Assembly (NCBI GenBank): GCA_023426505.1
Contig: JAFAAP010000289.1
Span: 1 to 50,362 of the forward strand
Direction: 5' to 3'
Length of the DNA: 50,362 nt
Source: Pseudomonadota bacterium
Lineage (GTDB): Bacteria > Pseudomonadota > Alphaproteobacteria > Rhizobiales > Beijerinckiaceae
Of this stretch, positions 8,437 to 17,478 are shown one piece after another. A program made the translations under genes and the position numbers. Every line of letters starts with the position of its first letter. Within the stretch, counting starts at the first letter, position 1. The notes beneath the pieces were generated by a model. That model was not told the DNA's origin and made no database searches. It saw only the letters and a list, made by a program, of their open reading frames with translations.

Positions 8437-9479
8437 CGCACGAGGGCGATGCGCTTTTCCGCGCGCGGTTCTGGCCTGCGCAGACCGAGGGCTGGAGCCA
8501 CTTCGGTGGCGATCAGTTCGATCGACCGCAGGATGTAGGAATGGGGCGGGTCGACAGAATGGACCTGGAAGACGAGATCGGTCGCCCTTTGCAGGGTCGT
8601 GTCCGCCTGAAGGGATTTGATCACGTCGTCTGGCGTGCCCACATGGGTGTCGAGCGCCGCGACGATCTCCGTCAGGCTGTTTCCTGGAACGGCATGGCCT
8701 TTGGCGACGAAGCCGTCGATGACGCGGCGGAGCCCCTTCTCGGCAAGCCGCAGCGCCTCCTCCCGGCTGTCGGCGACGAAAACGGAGCGTGACGCGACGA
8801 TCCGCGGCTCCCTCCCCTCCGGCAGCGCCTCGAGATAGGCGTCGATGACCGGGTGCTGGATCTCGGCGAGCGTCGCGTGTGGGTTCTCCTTCGGGCGTGG
8901 CTGGGTGCGCGACAGCATGAGACCGTCGCCGGCCTTGCCTGCCCGGATGCCGCCCCAGGTCGAGAAGGTCGCCTGCCAGACCCGGTCGTTCAGATGCGGC
9001 GCAGTCGGGTACAAGGTGTCGCCACCCTCGAGCGCCCGACCGGCCCAGGCATCCCGGACGACGGCAAGGTGCCGATCGAAGATCTCCGACCGATTGGCAC
9101 TGTCGAAGCCGAAGGCGGTGAAGGATGAGGGCGTGCCGCCCGTCCCGACGCCGACCTCGAGACGTCCGCCCGACAGGAGGTCGAGAACCGCCGCATCCTC
9201 TGCGACGCGAACGGGGTTCTCCAGCGGGAGCGTGATGATCCCGGTGCCGAGACGAATCCGAGAGGTGCGCGCCGCAACCTGCGCCAGGAAGACGAGTGGC
9301 GCCGGAAGCCCGCCTTCCGCCTCATGAAAATGGTGCTGCGCCACCCAGGCCGAGTCGAAGCCATAGGCTTCGGCGTGGACGATCTGCTCGGTGGCGAGCC
9401 GGTAGCGCTCATGGGCGCTCGTCTCGTCCAGAAGACGGGTGAAGAAGCCGAGCCGCTTCTGTTGAGAGGATGTTGTCAT
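8433..9479 (-). CDS. FMN-dependent luciferase-like monooxygenase (KPN_01858-like)
   Basis: Bacterial-luciferase-fold monooxygenase of 348 residues. It should use reduced FMN and O2 to oxidise a small organic substrate. Features include the N-terminal beta strand GFFTRLLDE, the AWVAQHHF segment, RLGTGIITLPLENPVRVAEDAAVLDLLSGGR-type core residues and GVGTGGTP, a phosphate-binding-like loop. It matches the family I remember as KPN_01858 (TIGR04027), defined by its location with this ABC transporter and two CMD proteins. GGAG lies seven bases before the ATG. Reduced flavin could come from the FMN reductase at 15707-16261. The physiological substrate is unknown to me. Confidence 0.9.
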   Translation of the reverse strand: MTTSSQQKRLGFFTRLLDETSAHERYRLATEQIVHAEAYGFDSAWVAQHHFHEAEGGLPAPLVFLAQVAARTSRIRLGTGIITLPLENPVRVAEDAAVLDLLSGGRLEVGVGTGGTPSSFTAFGFDSANRSEIFDRHLAVVRDAWAGRALEGGDTLYPTAPHLNDRVWQATFSTWGGIRAGKAGDGLMLSRTQPRPKENPHATLAEIQHPVIDAYLEALPEGREPRIVASRSVFVADSREEALRLAEKGLRRVIDGFVAKGHAVPGNSLTEIVAALDTHVGTPDDVIKSLQADTTLQRATDLVFQVHSVDPPHSYILRSIELIATEVAPALGLRRPEPRAEKRIALVR

Positions 9480-9509
9480 TGGGCTTCTCCGGTGAAGTGT
9501 GTTGAGGCG

Positions 9510-11174
9510 TCACGCATGGGCGAGGCTTCGCTGCCCGGGAATCGCGCCGATGAGTTCGCGGGTGTAGGAACTGCCGGGACGCAGGAACACGTCCTCGACG
9601 CTGCCGCTGTCGACCTGCCGGCCGTTCTGCAGCACGGATACGGTGTCCGAGATCTGCCGAACCACTGCGAGGTCGTGGGAGATGAACAGGTAGGTGAGCC
9701 TGAGCTCCTGCTGGAGCTCATTAAGGAGCTCGAGGATCCGCGCCTGCACGGTTACGTCGAGGGCTGAGACGGCCTCATCCAACACCAGGACCTGCGGGTC
9801 CAGGACGAGGGCGCGCGCGATGGCGACCCGCTGCCGCTGGCCGCCGGAAAGTGCTCTCGGCCTCCGGCTGATGACGGATTGCGGCAGGCCGACCCGCTCC
9901 AGTATCGCATGAACCTTCCGCGCCCGGTCTTCCTTCGGCAAGGGATCGAAGTTTAGGAGCGGTTCCTCCACGATCTGAAAGATCGTCTGAAGCGGATCCA
10001 ACGACGCGAAGGGGTTCTGGTAGACGAGCTGGATCTTCCGGCGAAACTGACGCAGGCCGTCCCCGCGAAGGCTGGTCACATCGGTGCCGTCGACGAGAAT
10101 GCGTCCCGAGGTCGGCCTCTGGAAACCCACGACACTGCGCGCGGTCGTCGTCTTGCCGGAGCCGGACTCGCCGACGATCGCATGGGTCGTGCCGCGCGGG
10201 ACCTTGAACGACAGCCCGTCCACCGCCCGGAATGCACCCCTGCCGCCGTCGAGCCGAAAATCCTGAACCAGACTTTCGACCACGATGGCGTGGTCGCCCG
10301 TACCGGGCCTGACACTGACGACCCGCCTCACATGGCGGGATTTGTCCAGGGAGGGTGCATCGGCCAGCAGCTTGCGGGTGTACTCGCTCCGGGGAGAGGC
10401 CAGGATATCGGCCGTGGGCCCCTGCTCCTGGATACGTCCGTCCCTCAGAACGACGAGATGGTTTGCCCGATCCGCCGCGACGCCGAGGTCGTGCGTGACG
10501 AGCAGCACGGCGGTGCCGTATTCCTCGCGCAGGCCATCGATGAGATCGAGGATGCGCTTCTGCACCGTGACGTCGAGGGCGCTGGTGGGCTCGTCGGCGA
10601 TGATCAGCGACGGCCGCAGCGCGACCGCAATGGCAATGAGAACGCGCTGCCGCATTCCACCGGAAAGCTCGTGCGGATATTGGCGGGCGCGCAACTCCGG
10701 CTGTGAAAGGCCGACACGGGCGAGAAGATCGATGACCTGCGCCTCGACCTGTTGCTTTGAGCCCTGCCGGTGGATCTCGAGCACTTCGGCGACCTGCGCG
10801 CCGATGGTCTTCACGGGATTGAGCGATCCGGTTGGATCCTGCGGGATCAGGCTTATCTTGCTGCCGCGGATGGAGTCGAGCCGCTTCTGGGACCAGCCCG
10901 CGATATCGGTCCCGTTGAGCCGGATGGCGCCCGAATCCACACGGCCGTTCTCTGCCAGGAGACCGATCACCGCCTGCGCCGTCGTGGTCTTGCCGGAGCC
11001 GGATTCTCCGACCAGGGCCACGACCTCGCCGGGCCGGACCTGGAGCGAGACGTTGTGGACGACGCGCTGGAACTCGTCGTCGCTTCGGTAGGAAACGGCG
11101 AGGTCGCTGATCTCAAGGACCGGCGCAGCGCCTGTCCCGATGCTCTTCAGGCTCGATCCGATTGCGGTGCTCAT
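9510..11174 (-). CDS. Fused double ATPase of peptide/nickel-type ABC transporter
   Basis: A 554-residue protein holding two complete ABC domains in tandem, equivalent to DppD plus DppF. The first domain has Walker A GESGSGKTT near residue 56, signature LSGGMRQR and Walker B DEPTSALD. The second has GESGSGKTT near 336, LSGGQRQR and DEAVSALD. Each domain ends with the R-x-x-YTRKL or SSYTRELI segment typical of oligopeptide transporter ATPases. The ATG at 11174 overlaps the permease stop as ATGA, so the open frame upstream of it is not part of the gene. It energises the two permeases encoded upstream. The fusion is normal for this subfamily (GsiA-like). Confidence 0.93.
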   Translation of the reverse strand: MSTAIGSSLKSIGTGAAPVLEISDLAVSYRSDDEFQRVVHNVSLQVRPGEVVALVGESGSGKTTTAQAVIGLLAENGRVDSGAIRLNGTDIAGWSQKRLDSIRGSKISLIPQDPTGSLNPVKTIGAQVAEVLEIHRQGSKQQVEAQVIDLLARVGLSQPELRARQYPHELSGGMRQRVLIAIAVALRPSLIIADEPTSALDVTVQKRILDLIDGLREEYGTAVLLVTHDLGVAADRANHLVVLRDGRIQEQGPTADILASPRSEYTRKLLADAPSLDKSRHVRRVVSVRPGTGDHAIVVESLVQDFRLDGGRGAFRAVDGLSFKVPRGTTHAIVGESGSGKTTTARSVVGFQRPTSGRILVDGTDVTSLRGDGLRQFRRKIQLVYQNPFASLDPLQTIFQIVEEPLLNFDPLPKEDRARKVHAILERVGLPQSVISRRPRALSGGQRQRVAIARALVLDPQVLVLDEAVSALDVTVQARILELLNELQQELRLTYLFISHDLAVVRQISDTVSVLQNGRQVDSGSVEDVFLRPGSSYTRELIGAIPGQRSLAHA

Positions 11175-12100
11175 ATCCTGACCTTCCCAAAGGATTGGCT
11201 GATACGGTTCGCCGAGAGGACCACGAGGATCACGACCACGCCGGGAACCGCGGTGAGCCACCAGGCCCGTGCGATGTAGTTGCGCCCTTCGGCGATCAGG
11301 AGCCCCCATTCCGGCGTCGGCGGAGGAGCGCCGTAGCCCAGGAACCCCAGCGTCGAGATGGCGAGAATGGCCGACCCGAACTGCAACGCCGCAAGGGCGA
11401 TCACGGAGGTCAGCGAGTTCGGCAGAATATGGCGCAGGAGCACCCGGAAGAATGTGCCACCGCTGCCGAAGGCCGCCTCGACGTAGTCGCTCGCACGCAC
11501 CCTGACCACCTCGGAGCGGGCCAGGCGCGCAAAGCTGGCAATCGACGTCACGCCGACCGCGATGGCGGCATTGACGGTTCCGAAGCCGAGAAGAATCACG
11601 ATGCTGAGGGACAGAAGGAGCTGCGGGATCGAGAGCAGCACATCGACGCCCCGCATGATGGCACCGTCCACCCTGCCCCGCGCGGATCCCGCGACGAGAC
11701 CGAGCGCCGTCCCGACAACGAGGCCGACACCGACCGCCACGAAGGCGCCCGAGAGCGAGTTTCCGGCTCCGTAGATGATGCGCGCCAAGAGGTCGCGACC
11801 GAGGGCATCGGTGCCGAGCCAGTGCTCGGCACTCGGGGCGCGAAGCTGCTGCCGTGCGGTGCCGACCGTCCCGCTATAGCTGGTGAACAGCCCCGGAATG
11901 AGCGCCCACAGCAACACGACGGTTATGACGAACCAGGACAAGGCCAGGCCGACAGAGACCTTCCTGAGAAGTGCGAGCCGGCGCCCGATGGACAATGTGG
12001 CCTCGTTCGCACGACGCCCGCTGGACTTCGGAGCGGTGGGTTCGAACAGCAGAGCGTCGTCCGGCAGAAGGCTCCTGCCTGTCGTGTGGAGGCTGGTCAT
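11171..12100 (-). CDS. DppC-type ABC permease
   Basis: Inner-membrane permease of 309 residues with about six membrane segments. It carries the DppC signature HWLGTDALGRDLLARIIYG and the EAA loop EAAFGSGGTFFRVLLRHILPN that contacts the ATPase. The N-terminal 50 residues are hydrophilic and longer than usual. Both ends overlap neighbours as ATGA (12097-12100 and 11171-11174), fixing the start and indicating tight translational coupling with the DppB-type permease and the ATPase. The transported compound is probably the substrate of the monooxygenase in the same operon. Confidence 0.93.
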   Translation of the reverse strand: MTSLHTTGRSLLPDDALLFEPTAPKSSGRRANEATLSIGRRLALLRKVSVGLALSWFVITVVLLWALIPGLFTSYSGTVGTARQQLRAPSAEHWLGTDALGRDLLARIIYGAGNSLSGAFVAVGVGLVVGTALGLVAGSARGRVDGAIMRGVDVLLSIPQLLLSLSIVILLGFGTVNAAIAVGVTSIASFARLARSEVVRVRASDYVEAAFGSGGTFFRVLLRHILPNSLTSVIALAALQFGSAILAISTLGFLGYGAPPPTPEWGLLIAEGRNYIARAWWLTAVPGVVVILVVLSANRISQSFGKVRI

Positions 12101-13041
12101 GCGAATGCCCCTTCCCTGCTTTTGAGACGTGGATCGAAGACGGGGTAGAGCAGGTCCACCACAAGGTTGATGATCACGAAGGCCAGTGCCGAGAACACCA
12201 CGAGGGCCTGCAACACAGCGATGTCCTGGTGCCCGACCGCGCGCTGCGTGAGCCCGCCGATGCCGTTCAGTCCGAACACCGCTTCCGTCACGACGGCGCC
12301 GGCAAGCAGCTCGCCGAAGAGGATGCCGCCGATCGTGAGCGTCGGAAGCACGGCATTCTTGGCGACGTGCCTCCACAGCACCCAGATTCGCGATGCGCCT
12401 TTGGCCCGTGCGACGGCAACGAACGGCTCCGTCATCACATGATCGATGTTACGCATCAGCACCTGGGCCAATGGTGCCGATATCGGAACCGCGAGCGTCA
12501 GAACCGGCAGCACGAGCGCCTCCCAGGGGCCGGGGTTGATGACCGGGATGAGCTTGAGCTGGAACGAGAAGATCTGGATCAGAACGATTCCGAGCCAGAA
12601 CACCGGCGTGGCGACGAAAAGGGACGGAAGCGACTGTACGAAGGAGCGCAGCCAGGAGAGCGGGAGCAGCGACGAGGCCACCGAGAGCCCGAGGGCGATT
12701 ACCAGCGCCAGCAAAAAGCCCAGGGTTGCCAACCAGAGAGTCGGCGGAAGGTTCGCGAGCAACAGATCCCCCACGGGGACCCCAGCCTGAATGGAGTACC
12801 CGAAGTCGCCTGCCAGGAAGTTCGCGACCGTATGGAAATACTGGGTCCAGATCGGCACGTCGGCGCCATAGGAGGCGCGGATCTCGGCGATCTGCTCCGG
12901 TCCGAGCCCAAGTTCCGGATTCAGGAACTTGATGAGGATCGCATCGCCGGGAAGCGCCTGTAGCAGAACGAAGGAGACCGTGAACGCAGCCCAGAGAACG
13001 ATCGCCGCCTGCCCGATCCGCCTCAGCACATATCGAGACAT
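12097..13041 (-). CDS. DppB-type ABC permease
   Basis: Inner-membrane permease of 314 residues that starts MSRYVLRRIGQA, the usual DppB/GsiC beginning. It has a large periplasmic loop after the first membrane segment (LPGDAILIKFL through FGYSIQAGVPV) and the cytoplasmic loop RAKGASRIWVLWRHVAKNA that binds the ATPase. The ATG at 13041 has AGGTG seven bases upstream, which favours it over an in-frame ATG at 13062. It pairs with the DppC-type permease that overlaps its stop codon. Confidence 0.93.
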   Translation of the reverse strand: MSRYVLRRIGQAAIVLWAAFTVSFVLLQALPGDAILIKFLNPELGLGPEQIAEIRASYGADVPIWTQYFHTVANFLAGDFGYSIQAGVPVGDLLLANLPPTLWLATLGFLLALVIALGLSVASSLLPLSWLRSFVQSLPSLFVATPVFWLGIVLIQIFSFQLKLIPVINPGPWEALVLPVLTLAVPISAPLAQVLMRNIDHVMTEPFVAVARAKGASRIWVLWRHVAKNAVLPTLTIGGILFGELLAGAVVTEAVFGLNGIGGLTQRAVGHQDIAVLQALVVFSALAFVIINLVVDLLYPVFDPRLKSREGAFA

Positions 13042-13119
13042 GGGTTTCACCTGAAGAATCAAGGGTTCGTGAGGTTGCGGGCTGCTGGTGGCGACCGACA
13101 GCCCAGCGGATCGGCTCGC

Positions 13120-14787
13120 TCAGCGGCGGGGAGCCAACCAAGTACCGTAGAAGCTCGGACGTCCCACGGCCTCGAACGAGACGCCCTTCACGTAGGGGGC
13201 AGCGGCGAAAGCCTGCGGCTCTTCGAAGATCGGGATGGCGTAGGCCTGATCGATCACGTAGTTCTGCACGTCGCCCGCAATAGCGAGCCGCTTGGTCCGA
13301 TCCGGCTCGGACGCGAGGTTGTCCAGGAGCGCATTCAGCTTCTCGTCGACGAAGGCGTTGACCTTATCGCTGTTGCCGCCTTTCTGAAGCAGAACGTTCC
13401 GGTTCGTCGGGTAGTACTGGCTCTTAATCACGTCGGGATCCGCACGGCCGACCATGGCCGGTGAGACGGGCGCCTTGGCAGGGTCAAGGTTGTTCACCGT
13501 CGCGCTGCCGGAGTCGGCCGTCAGCACGTTCAGCTTCACGCCGACCTTGCCCCATTGCTGCGACACGAGCTGCAGGGTCTCCTTGTTCTGAGGCTGCGGG
13601 AGGGATTCATAAGCCGTCAGCTCGAGCGTCTTGCCGTCCTTCTGGCGCAGGCCGTTCGAACCGGCCTTCCAGCCCGCCTCGTCCAGGAGAGCCTTGGCCT
13701 TCTCGAGATCGTGGCCTAACCTCGAGGACAGATCGACATAACCGAGGGCGCTCTTGGCGATGATCGAGGTGGCTTTGGGATAATTCGTGGAAAACAGCGT
13801 CGAGACGATCTCGTCGGCGTTGGTGGCGTGCAGAAGGGCGCGCCGAACACGGACGTCGGACACGAGCGGGTTGTCGGGACGGAAGACGACGCTGTTGTTC
13901 ACTCCGCGGGTGGAAGGCGCGTAGATCAGGTAGCCTTCATCCTCCACCTGCTTCTCGTCATAGGCTTGGATCTGGCGGATGACGTCCGCCTGCCCGGCCA
14001 GGAGGGCGCCGATGCGCACACTGTCCTCGGGCGTGATGATGTACTTGATGGAGTCGAGAAAAGCAGGCCCCTGATGGGCGAGCTTCGTCGGTCCCCAATT
14101 GTAGTCCTTGCGGGAGGTCAGCGTGAGTTCGCGCCCCAGGGTTTCGCTCGCGACGACGAACGGGCCCGAGCCGATGATCTTCGTGGCGTCGCCGAGGGCC
14201 TCGTATGGCAGCGCCAGGGTCGCCAGCGAGACGAGCCCCGAGCCGATCACGGAGGTCCCCTGCAGGAAGCCCGGCGACGGCTTCTTGAAGTAGAACTTGA
14301 CCGTGTGGGAATCCAGGACCTCGCTGCGGTCGTAGTTGTTGATCACTTCCGAGATCGGCAGCTTCAGGTCCTTGTTGCCGCGTCCGAACGTATCATAGTT
14401 CTTGGCCACGACTACCGCATCGAGCGGCGTGCCGTCCGAGAAGGTCACGCCCTTGCGGATCTTGAACGTGTACTCGGTGGCATCGGCATTCACCGTCCAT
14501 GACTCGGCGATCCACGGCTCGATCTCGAGCGTCTGCGGGTTCTGGTAGGTCAGCTTGTCGGTGATCTGATTGAGAATGCCGCCATTCGGATAGAAGCCGC
14601 CGGCCGGCGGATAGAGATTCGTATGAGCCTGCTGCTCGAGGTAGACCAACGTGCCTCCCTTGACCGGCGTCTCGCCAGTCCCGGCAGCCATCGCGGCGCT
14701 CGACCAGCTAACCGAGGCGGCTAGGAGGGAGGCCCCTGCCAAAGCGGCGAAAGTGGTTCTGCGGGTGATGTGGATGGTGCGAGACAC
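13120..14787 (-). CDS. Family-5 ABC substrate-binding protein (KPN_01854-like)
   Basis: Periplasmic solute-binding protein of 555 residues in the oligopeptide/nickel family (SBP_bac_5), and first gene of the monooxygenase operon. GTG at 14787 is the start, with AGGGGA about seven bases upstream. An N-terminal signal peptide follows (RR-TTFAALAGASLLAAS, cleaved after AAMAAG or nearby); the arginine pair also allows Tat export. Family motifs include YTFKIRKGVTFSDGTPLDA and PALLDEAGW-like KALLDEAGWKAG. It resembles the set I recall as KPN_01854 (TIGR04028). A 78-base gap separates it from the permease genes, longer than any other spacing in this operon. It should determine substrate specificity. 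Confidence 0.92.
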   Translation of the reverse strand: MSRTIHITRRTTFAALAGASLLAASVSWSSAAMAAGTGETPVKGGTLVYLEQQAHTNLYPPAGGFYPNGGILNQITDKLTYQNPQTLEIEPWIAESWTVNADATEYTFKIRKGVTFSDGTPLDAVVVAKNYDTFGRGNKDLKLPISEVINNYDRSEVLDSHTVKFYFKKPSPGFLQGTSVIGSGLVSLATLALPYEALGDATKIIGSGPFVVASETLGRELTLTSRKDYNWGPTKLAHQGPAFLDSIKYIITPEDSVRIGALLAGQADVIRQIQAYDEKQVEDEGYLIYAPSTRGVNNSVVFRPDNPLVSDVRVRRALLHATNADEIVSTLFSTNYPKATSIIAKSALGYVDLSSRLGHDLEKAKALLDEAGWKAGSNGLRQKDGKTLELTAYESLPQPQNKETLQLVSQQWGKVGVKLNVLTADSGSATVNNLDPAKAPVSPAMVGRADPDVIKSQYYPTNRNVLLQKGGNSDKVNAFVDEKLNALLDNLASEPDRTKRLAIAGDVQNYVIDQAYAIPIFEEPQAFAAAPYVKGVSFEAVGRPSFYGTWLAPRR

Positions 14788-14997
14788 GTTCGTTTCCCCT
14801 GCGTGCGGCTCCGGGAGCCGGGATGATGAGGAAATTGTCTCGGGATCGGGTCCAATTGGCAATTGGAACGTTCTTTTTTTAGTACGCCAGGCTTGAGCAT
14901 TTTGTTCTCGCAGCGATCGTCCCGGCAGCAATATCCTTCTTTCTGACCCATTCCGAATGCCAAAGGCGGGAGAAATCGTGTTCGCCGATATGAGCCC

Positions 14998-15179
14998 GAA
15001 CAGATAATTGTTCGTTATATAGAACCCGTATAATGATCTGCGGCAGCCGGTACTGAGCATCCGGCCCTCGTGCCGGAGCGGATTTGACGAAACGAAACGC
15101 CATTGACGCAGCCCTGCCGCCGTTTAGAATAAATTTCTCTCTGAACGACCGTCACGCGGGTCTACAGAATAAAAATCTA
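14998..15179. promoter_or_regulatory. Lrp-box-like sites in divergent promoter region
   Basis: The 442-base AT-rich gap 14788-15229 has no gene. It separates the binding-protein operon from the Lrp/AsnC regulator. Two 15-mers, TAGAATAAATTTCTC (15125-15139) and CAGAATAAAAATCTA (15165-15179), each match 12 of 15 positions of the E. coli Lrp consensus YAGHAWATTWTDCTR. They start 40 bases apart, close to four helical turns. A weaker site (11 of 15) begins at 15001 and overlaps the inverted repeat GAACA-N6-TGTTC at 14998-15013. The match counts are mine by eye. Confidence 0.5.
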
Positions 15180-15229
15180 TAACTCAGCCCAAAGCCATAT
15201 AAATATTCTATCGAGGATCGGAACCGGAG

Positions 15230-15697
15230 ATGGATGCCACTGACATCAAGATCCTGACTCTTCTGCAGGACGACGCAAGCATCTCGATCGCGGAACTGGC
15301 CCAAAGGGTGAACCTCTCTCAGACCCCGTGCTGGAAGCGGGTCCAGCGCCTCGAGGCATCCGGCGTCATTCAGAAGAGGGTCGCGCTGCTCGACCCTGAA
15401 AGGATCGGGTTGGGACTGACGGTCTTCGTATCGATCGAGACCTCAGACCACTCGGGACAGTGGCTCCAGCGCTTTGCCGACTTCGTGTCCGCGATGCCGG
15501 AGGTGATGGAATTTTACCGGATGGCGGGCGACGTGGACTACATGCTGCGTGTCGTCGTGCCCGACATGGCCGCCTATGACGCCTTCTACAAACGGCTGAT
15601 CGCAGAGATCCCGCTCAAGAACGTGACATCGCGCTTCGCCATGCAGCGTGTGAAATCGACGACAGCCTATGCCCTGTCGGCACCGGCAGCGCGATGA
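15230..15697 (+). CDS. Lrp/AsnC-family transcriptional regulator
   Basis: Regulator of 155 residues. The N-terminal winged helix-turn-helix (about 1-60) has the family pattern DIKILTLLQDDASISIAELA and the recognition helix region SQTPCWKRVQRLE. The C-terminal RAM/ligand domain includes MPEVMEFYRMAGDVDYMLRVVV, where the GDVDY stretch is the usual effector loop. It is divergent from the KPN_01854-like operon and probably controls both that operon and itself through the Lrp-like boxes in between. The ligand is likely an amino acid or related metabolite. Its stop is only nine bases from the convergent FMN reductase gene. Confidence 0.94.
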   Translation: MDATDIKILTLLQDDASISIAELAQRVNLSQTPCWKRVQRLEASGVIQKRVALLDPERIGLGLTVFVSIETSDHSGQWLQRFADFVSAMPEVMEFYRMAGDVDYMLRVVVPDMAAYDAFYKRLIAEIPLKNVTSRFAMQRVKSTTAYALSAPAAR

Positions 15698-15706
15698 CGC
15701 TGCACC

Positions 15707-16261
15707 TCAGGCGGCAACGAGCCTGCGCGCAGAAACGCGATTTGTGATGGCGTCGGCGCTTTCGCGCACGAGGATCGAGAGCCGCTCTTGAAGAGCGGGA
15801 TCGCCGAGCCGGCCATCTTGATACGAGCTCTCCGACACGAATACCCCCGTCGGAAGGGTGTGGGCGTTGAAGAACCCGAAGAGCGGCCGAAGCTGATGAT
15901 CGATGACAAGGGCGTGCCGGTCGGAGCCGCCCAACGCGAGCAGCGCTACAGGCACGCCCGCAAGCGACTTGTAGTCGACGAGATCGATGAAATGCTTGAA
16001 GAGCCCGGTGTAAGATCCCTTGTAGACCGGTGACGCAACGAGAAGGAAATCGGCCTCCTCCACGGCCCGCAACGCCTCCTCCAGCACCGGCAGCGCTTCC
16101 CCGCGGCTGCGCACGACGAGGTAAGGAACGAGTTCGGCGACCTCGATGACGCGCCCGGCGGCGCCGGTTTCATGCGTGATCCGCTCCAGGATTTGTGCAG
16201 CGAGACTGCGCGTACGGGAGTTCGGTGTCGGGCTCCCGACGAGAGCGATGATCTTGGGCAT
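15707..16261 (-). CDS. NAD(P)H-dependent FMN reductase (MsuE/SsuE-like)
   Basis: Flavodoxin-fold reductase of about 184 residues that supplies FMNH2 to flavin monooxygenases. It shows the FMN phosphate loop GSPTPNSRTRSL at the N-terminus and the SPVYKGSYTGLFKHFIDLV segment typical of the MsuE/SsuE group. It is placed between the luciferase-like monooxygenase operon and a sulfonate-type transporter, which fits a two-component monooxygenase system. The ATG at 16261 matches where relatives begin (PKIIALVGSP). An in-frame ATG at 16282 would add seven residues, and neither has a strong ribosome-binding site. Confidence 0.9.
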   Translation of the reverse strand: MPKIIALVGSPTPNSRTRSLAAQILERITHETGAAGRVIEVAELVPYLVVRSRGEALPVLEEALRAVEEADFLLVASPVYKGSYTGLFKHFIDLVDYKSLAGVPVALLALGGSDRHALVIDHQLRPLFGFFNAHTLPTGVFVSESSYQDGRLGDPALQERLSILVRESADAITNRVSARRLVAA

Positions 16262-16309
16262 GGTGTTCTTCAGGTTCGGCATGCCTCAAGCGTCCGGCGA
16301 CTTCCCTGG

Positions 16310-16341
16310 CAAATCAATAGAATTGTCTTCCAAATCTATGG
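16310..16341. promoter_or_regulatory. Pair of direct repeats 21 bases apart
   Basis: CAAATCAATAG (16310-16320) and CAAATCTATGG (16331-16341) agree at 9 of 11 positions and start 21 bases apart, two helical turns. They lie in the gap between the divergent FMN reductase and the sulfonate-type binding protein, so they are well placed as an operator or activator site for one or both. The ligand is unknown. Confidence 0.35.
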
Positions 16342-16500
16342 CCGGCGCGAGAAGGGTCATCCCCGTGATCTCGCAAAGAGAGGAAATCTTTCTTCGATCC
16401 GCGGAGGAGCGATTTTCAGGTTGCCTTCCCCTGTTTCGCACCGCCATTGACCTTCCCGGGAGAGTCCCTAGCCTAGTCCGCTCTCAGAGGAGTCAGACCG

Positions 16501-17478
16501 ATGACGCTTCACGTGCGGTCGTTTCTGCTGCTGGCGCTCTCTCTCCTGACGGCGCAAGGTCCTGCGATGGCGCAGGGTGCGAACCTCACGGTGAGGGTCG
16601 GCCACTTCCCGAACATCACTCACGTCCAGGCGCTGGTCGCCCGTGCCTTCGAGAGGCAGGGTCGGAACTGGTTCGCCGAGCGGCTCGGCCCAGGGGTGAA
16701 GATCGAGTGGTATGCCTACAATGCGGGCCCTAGCGCGATGGAGGCGATCTTCGCCAACTCGTTGGATCTGACCTATGTCGGCCCCAACCCGGCGCTCAAT
16801 GCCTATGCACGCTCCCGTGGCGACGAGGTCCGCGTGATCGCCGGCGCCGTGAATGGCGGCTCGGCCCTAGTGATCCAACCGGATTCGGGTCTTGCCAAGC
16901 CGGCGGATTTCCGCGGCAAGCGGATCGCCACGCCGCAGTTCGGAAACACGCAGGACGTCGCCGCACGCGCGTGGCTCATTGCGGGTGGATTGCGGATCAC
17001 CCAGACGGGCGGCGACGCGCAGGTTCTGCCCACAAGCAATCCTGACCAGCTGTCTCTGTTTCGGAGCAAACAGCTCGATGCCGTGTGGACCGTGGAGCCT
17101 TGGGTTTCCAGGCTCGAATCCGAGGCCGGCGGCAAGGTCCTCGTGGAAGAGAAGGATGCTATCACCACGGTGCTCGTGTCGAGCGCCGGCTTGCTTGCGA
17201 AGAACCGCGACCTCGCCCGCCGCTTCGTGGCCGCACACCGCGAGTTGACTGAGTGGATCGTCAAGAACCCCGAAGAGGCGCAGCGATTGGCCCGTGACGA
17301 GCTCCAGGCGACCTTCCGCGTCGACATGGCGCCCGAGCTGGTCGCCCGCGCCTGGACGCGGATGAGCATCACGCCGGATGTGACGCTTGCAGCCTTCCAG
17401 TCCTTCATGACGGCGGCGCAACAGGTCGGATTCCTGCGCGGGGCTCCAGACCTGTCGCGCCTGATCGAGGCGCCCTGA
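16501..17478 (+). CDS. Sulfonate/taurine/nitrate-type ABC substrate-binding protein
   Basis: Periplasmic binding protein of 325 residues, SsuA/TauA/NrtA superfamily. The signal peptide is clear (hydrophobic FLLLALSLL core, cleavage after PAMA). The mature part starts TVRVGHFPNITHVQAL and contains the family segments YNAGPSAMEAIFANSLDLTYVGPNPAL and FRGKRIATPQFGNTQDVA. GAGGAG lies eight bases before the ATG. It forms an operon with the ATPase and permease that follow, joined by a TGATG overlap. Specificity between sulfonates, taurine, nitrate and related ligands cannot be read from sequence. The adjacent FMN reductase and nearby monooxygenase favour an organosulfur ligand. Confidence 0.9.
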   Translation: MTLHVRSFLLLALSLLTAQGPAMAQGANLTVRVGHFPNITHVQALVARAFERQGRNWFAERLGPGVKIEWYAYNAGPSAMEAIFANSLDLTYVGPNPALNAYARSRGDEVRVIAGAVNGGSALVIQPDSGLAKPADFRGKRIATPQFGNTQDVAARAWLIAGGLRITQTGGDAQVLPTSNPDQLSLFRSKQLDAVWTVEPWVSRLESEAGGKVLVEEKDAITTVLVSSAGLLAKNRDLARRFVAAHRELTEWIVKNPEEAQRLARDELQATFRVDMAPELVARAWTRMSITPDVTLAAFQSFMTAAQQVGFLRGAPDLSRLIEAP

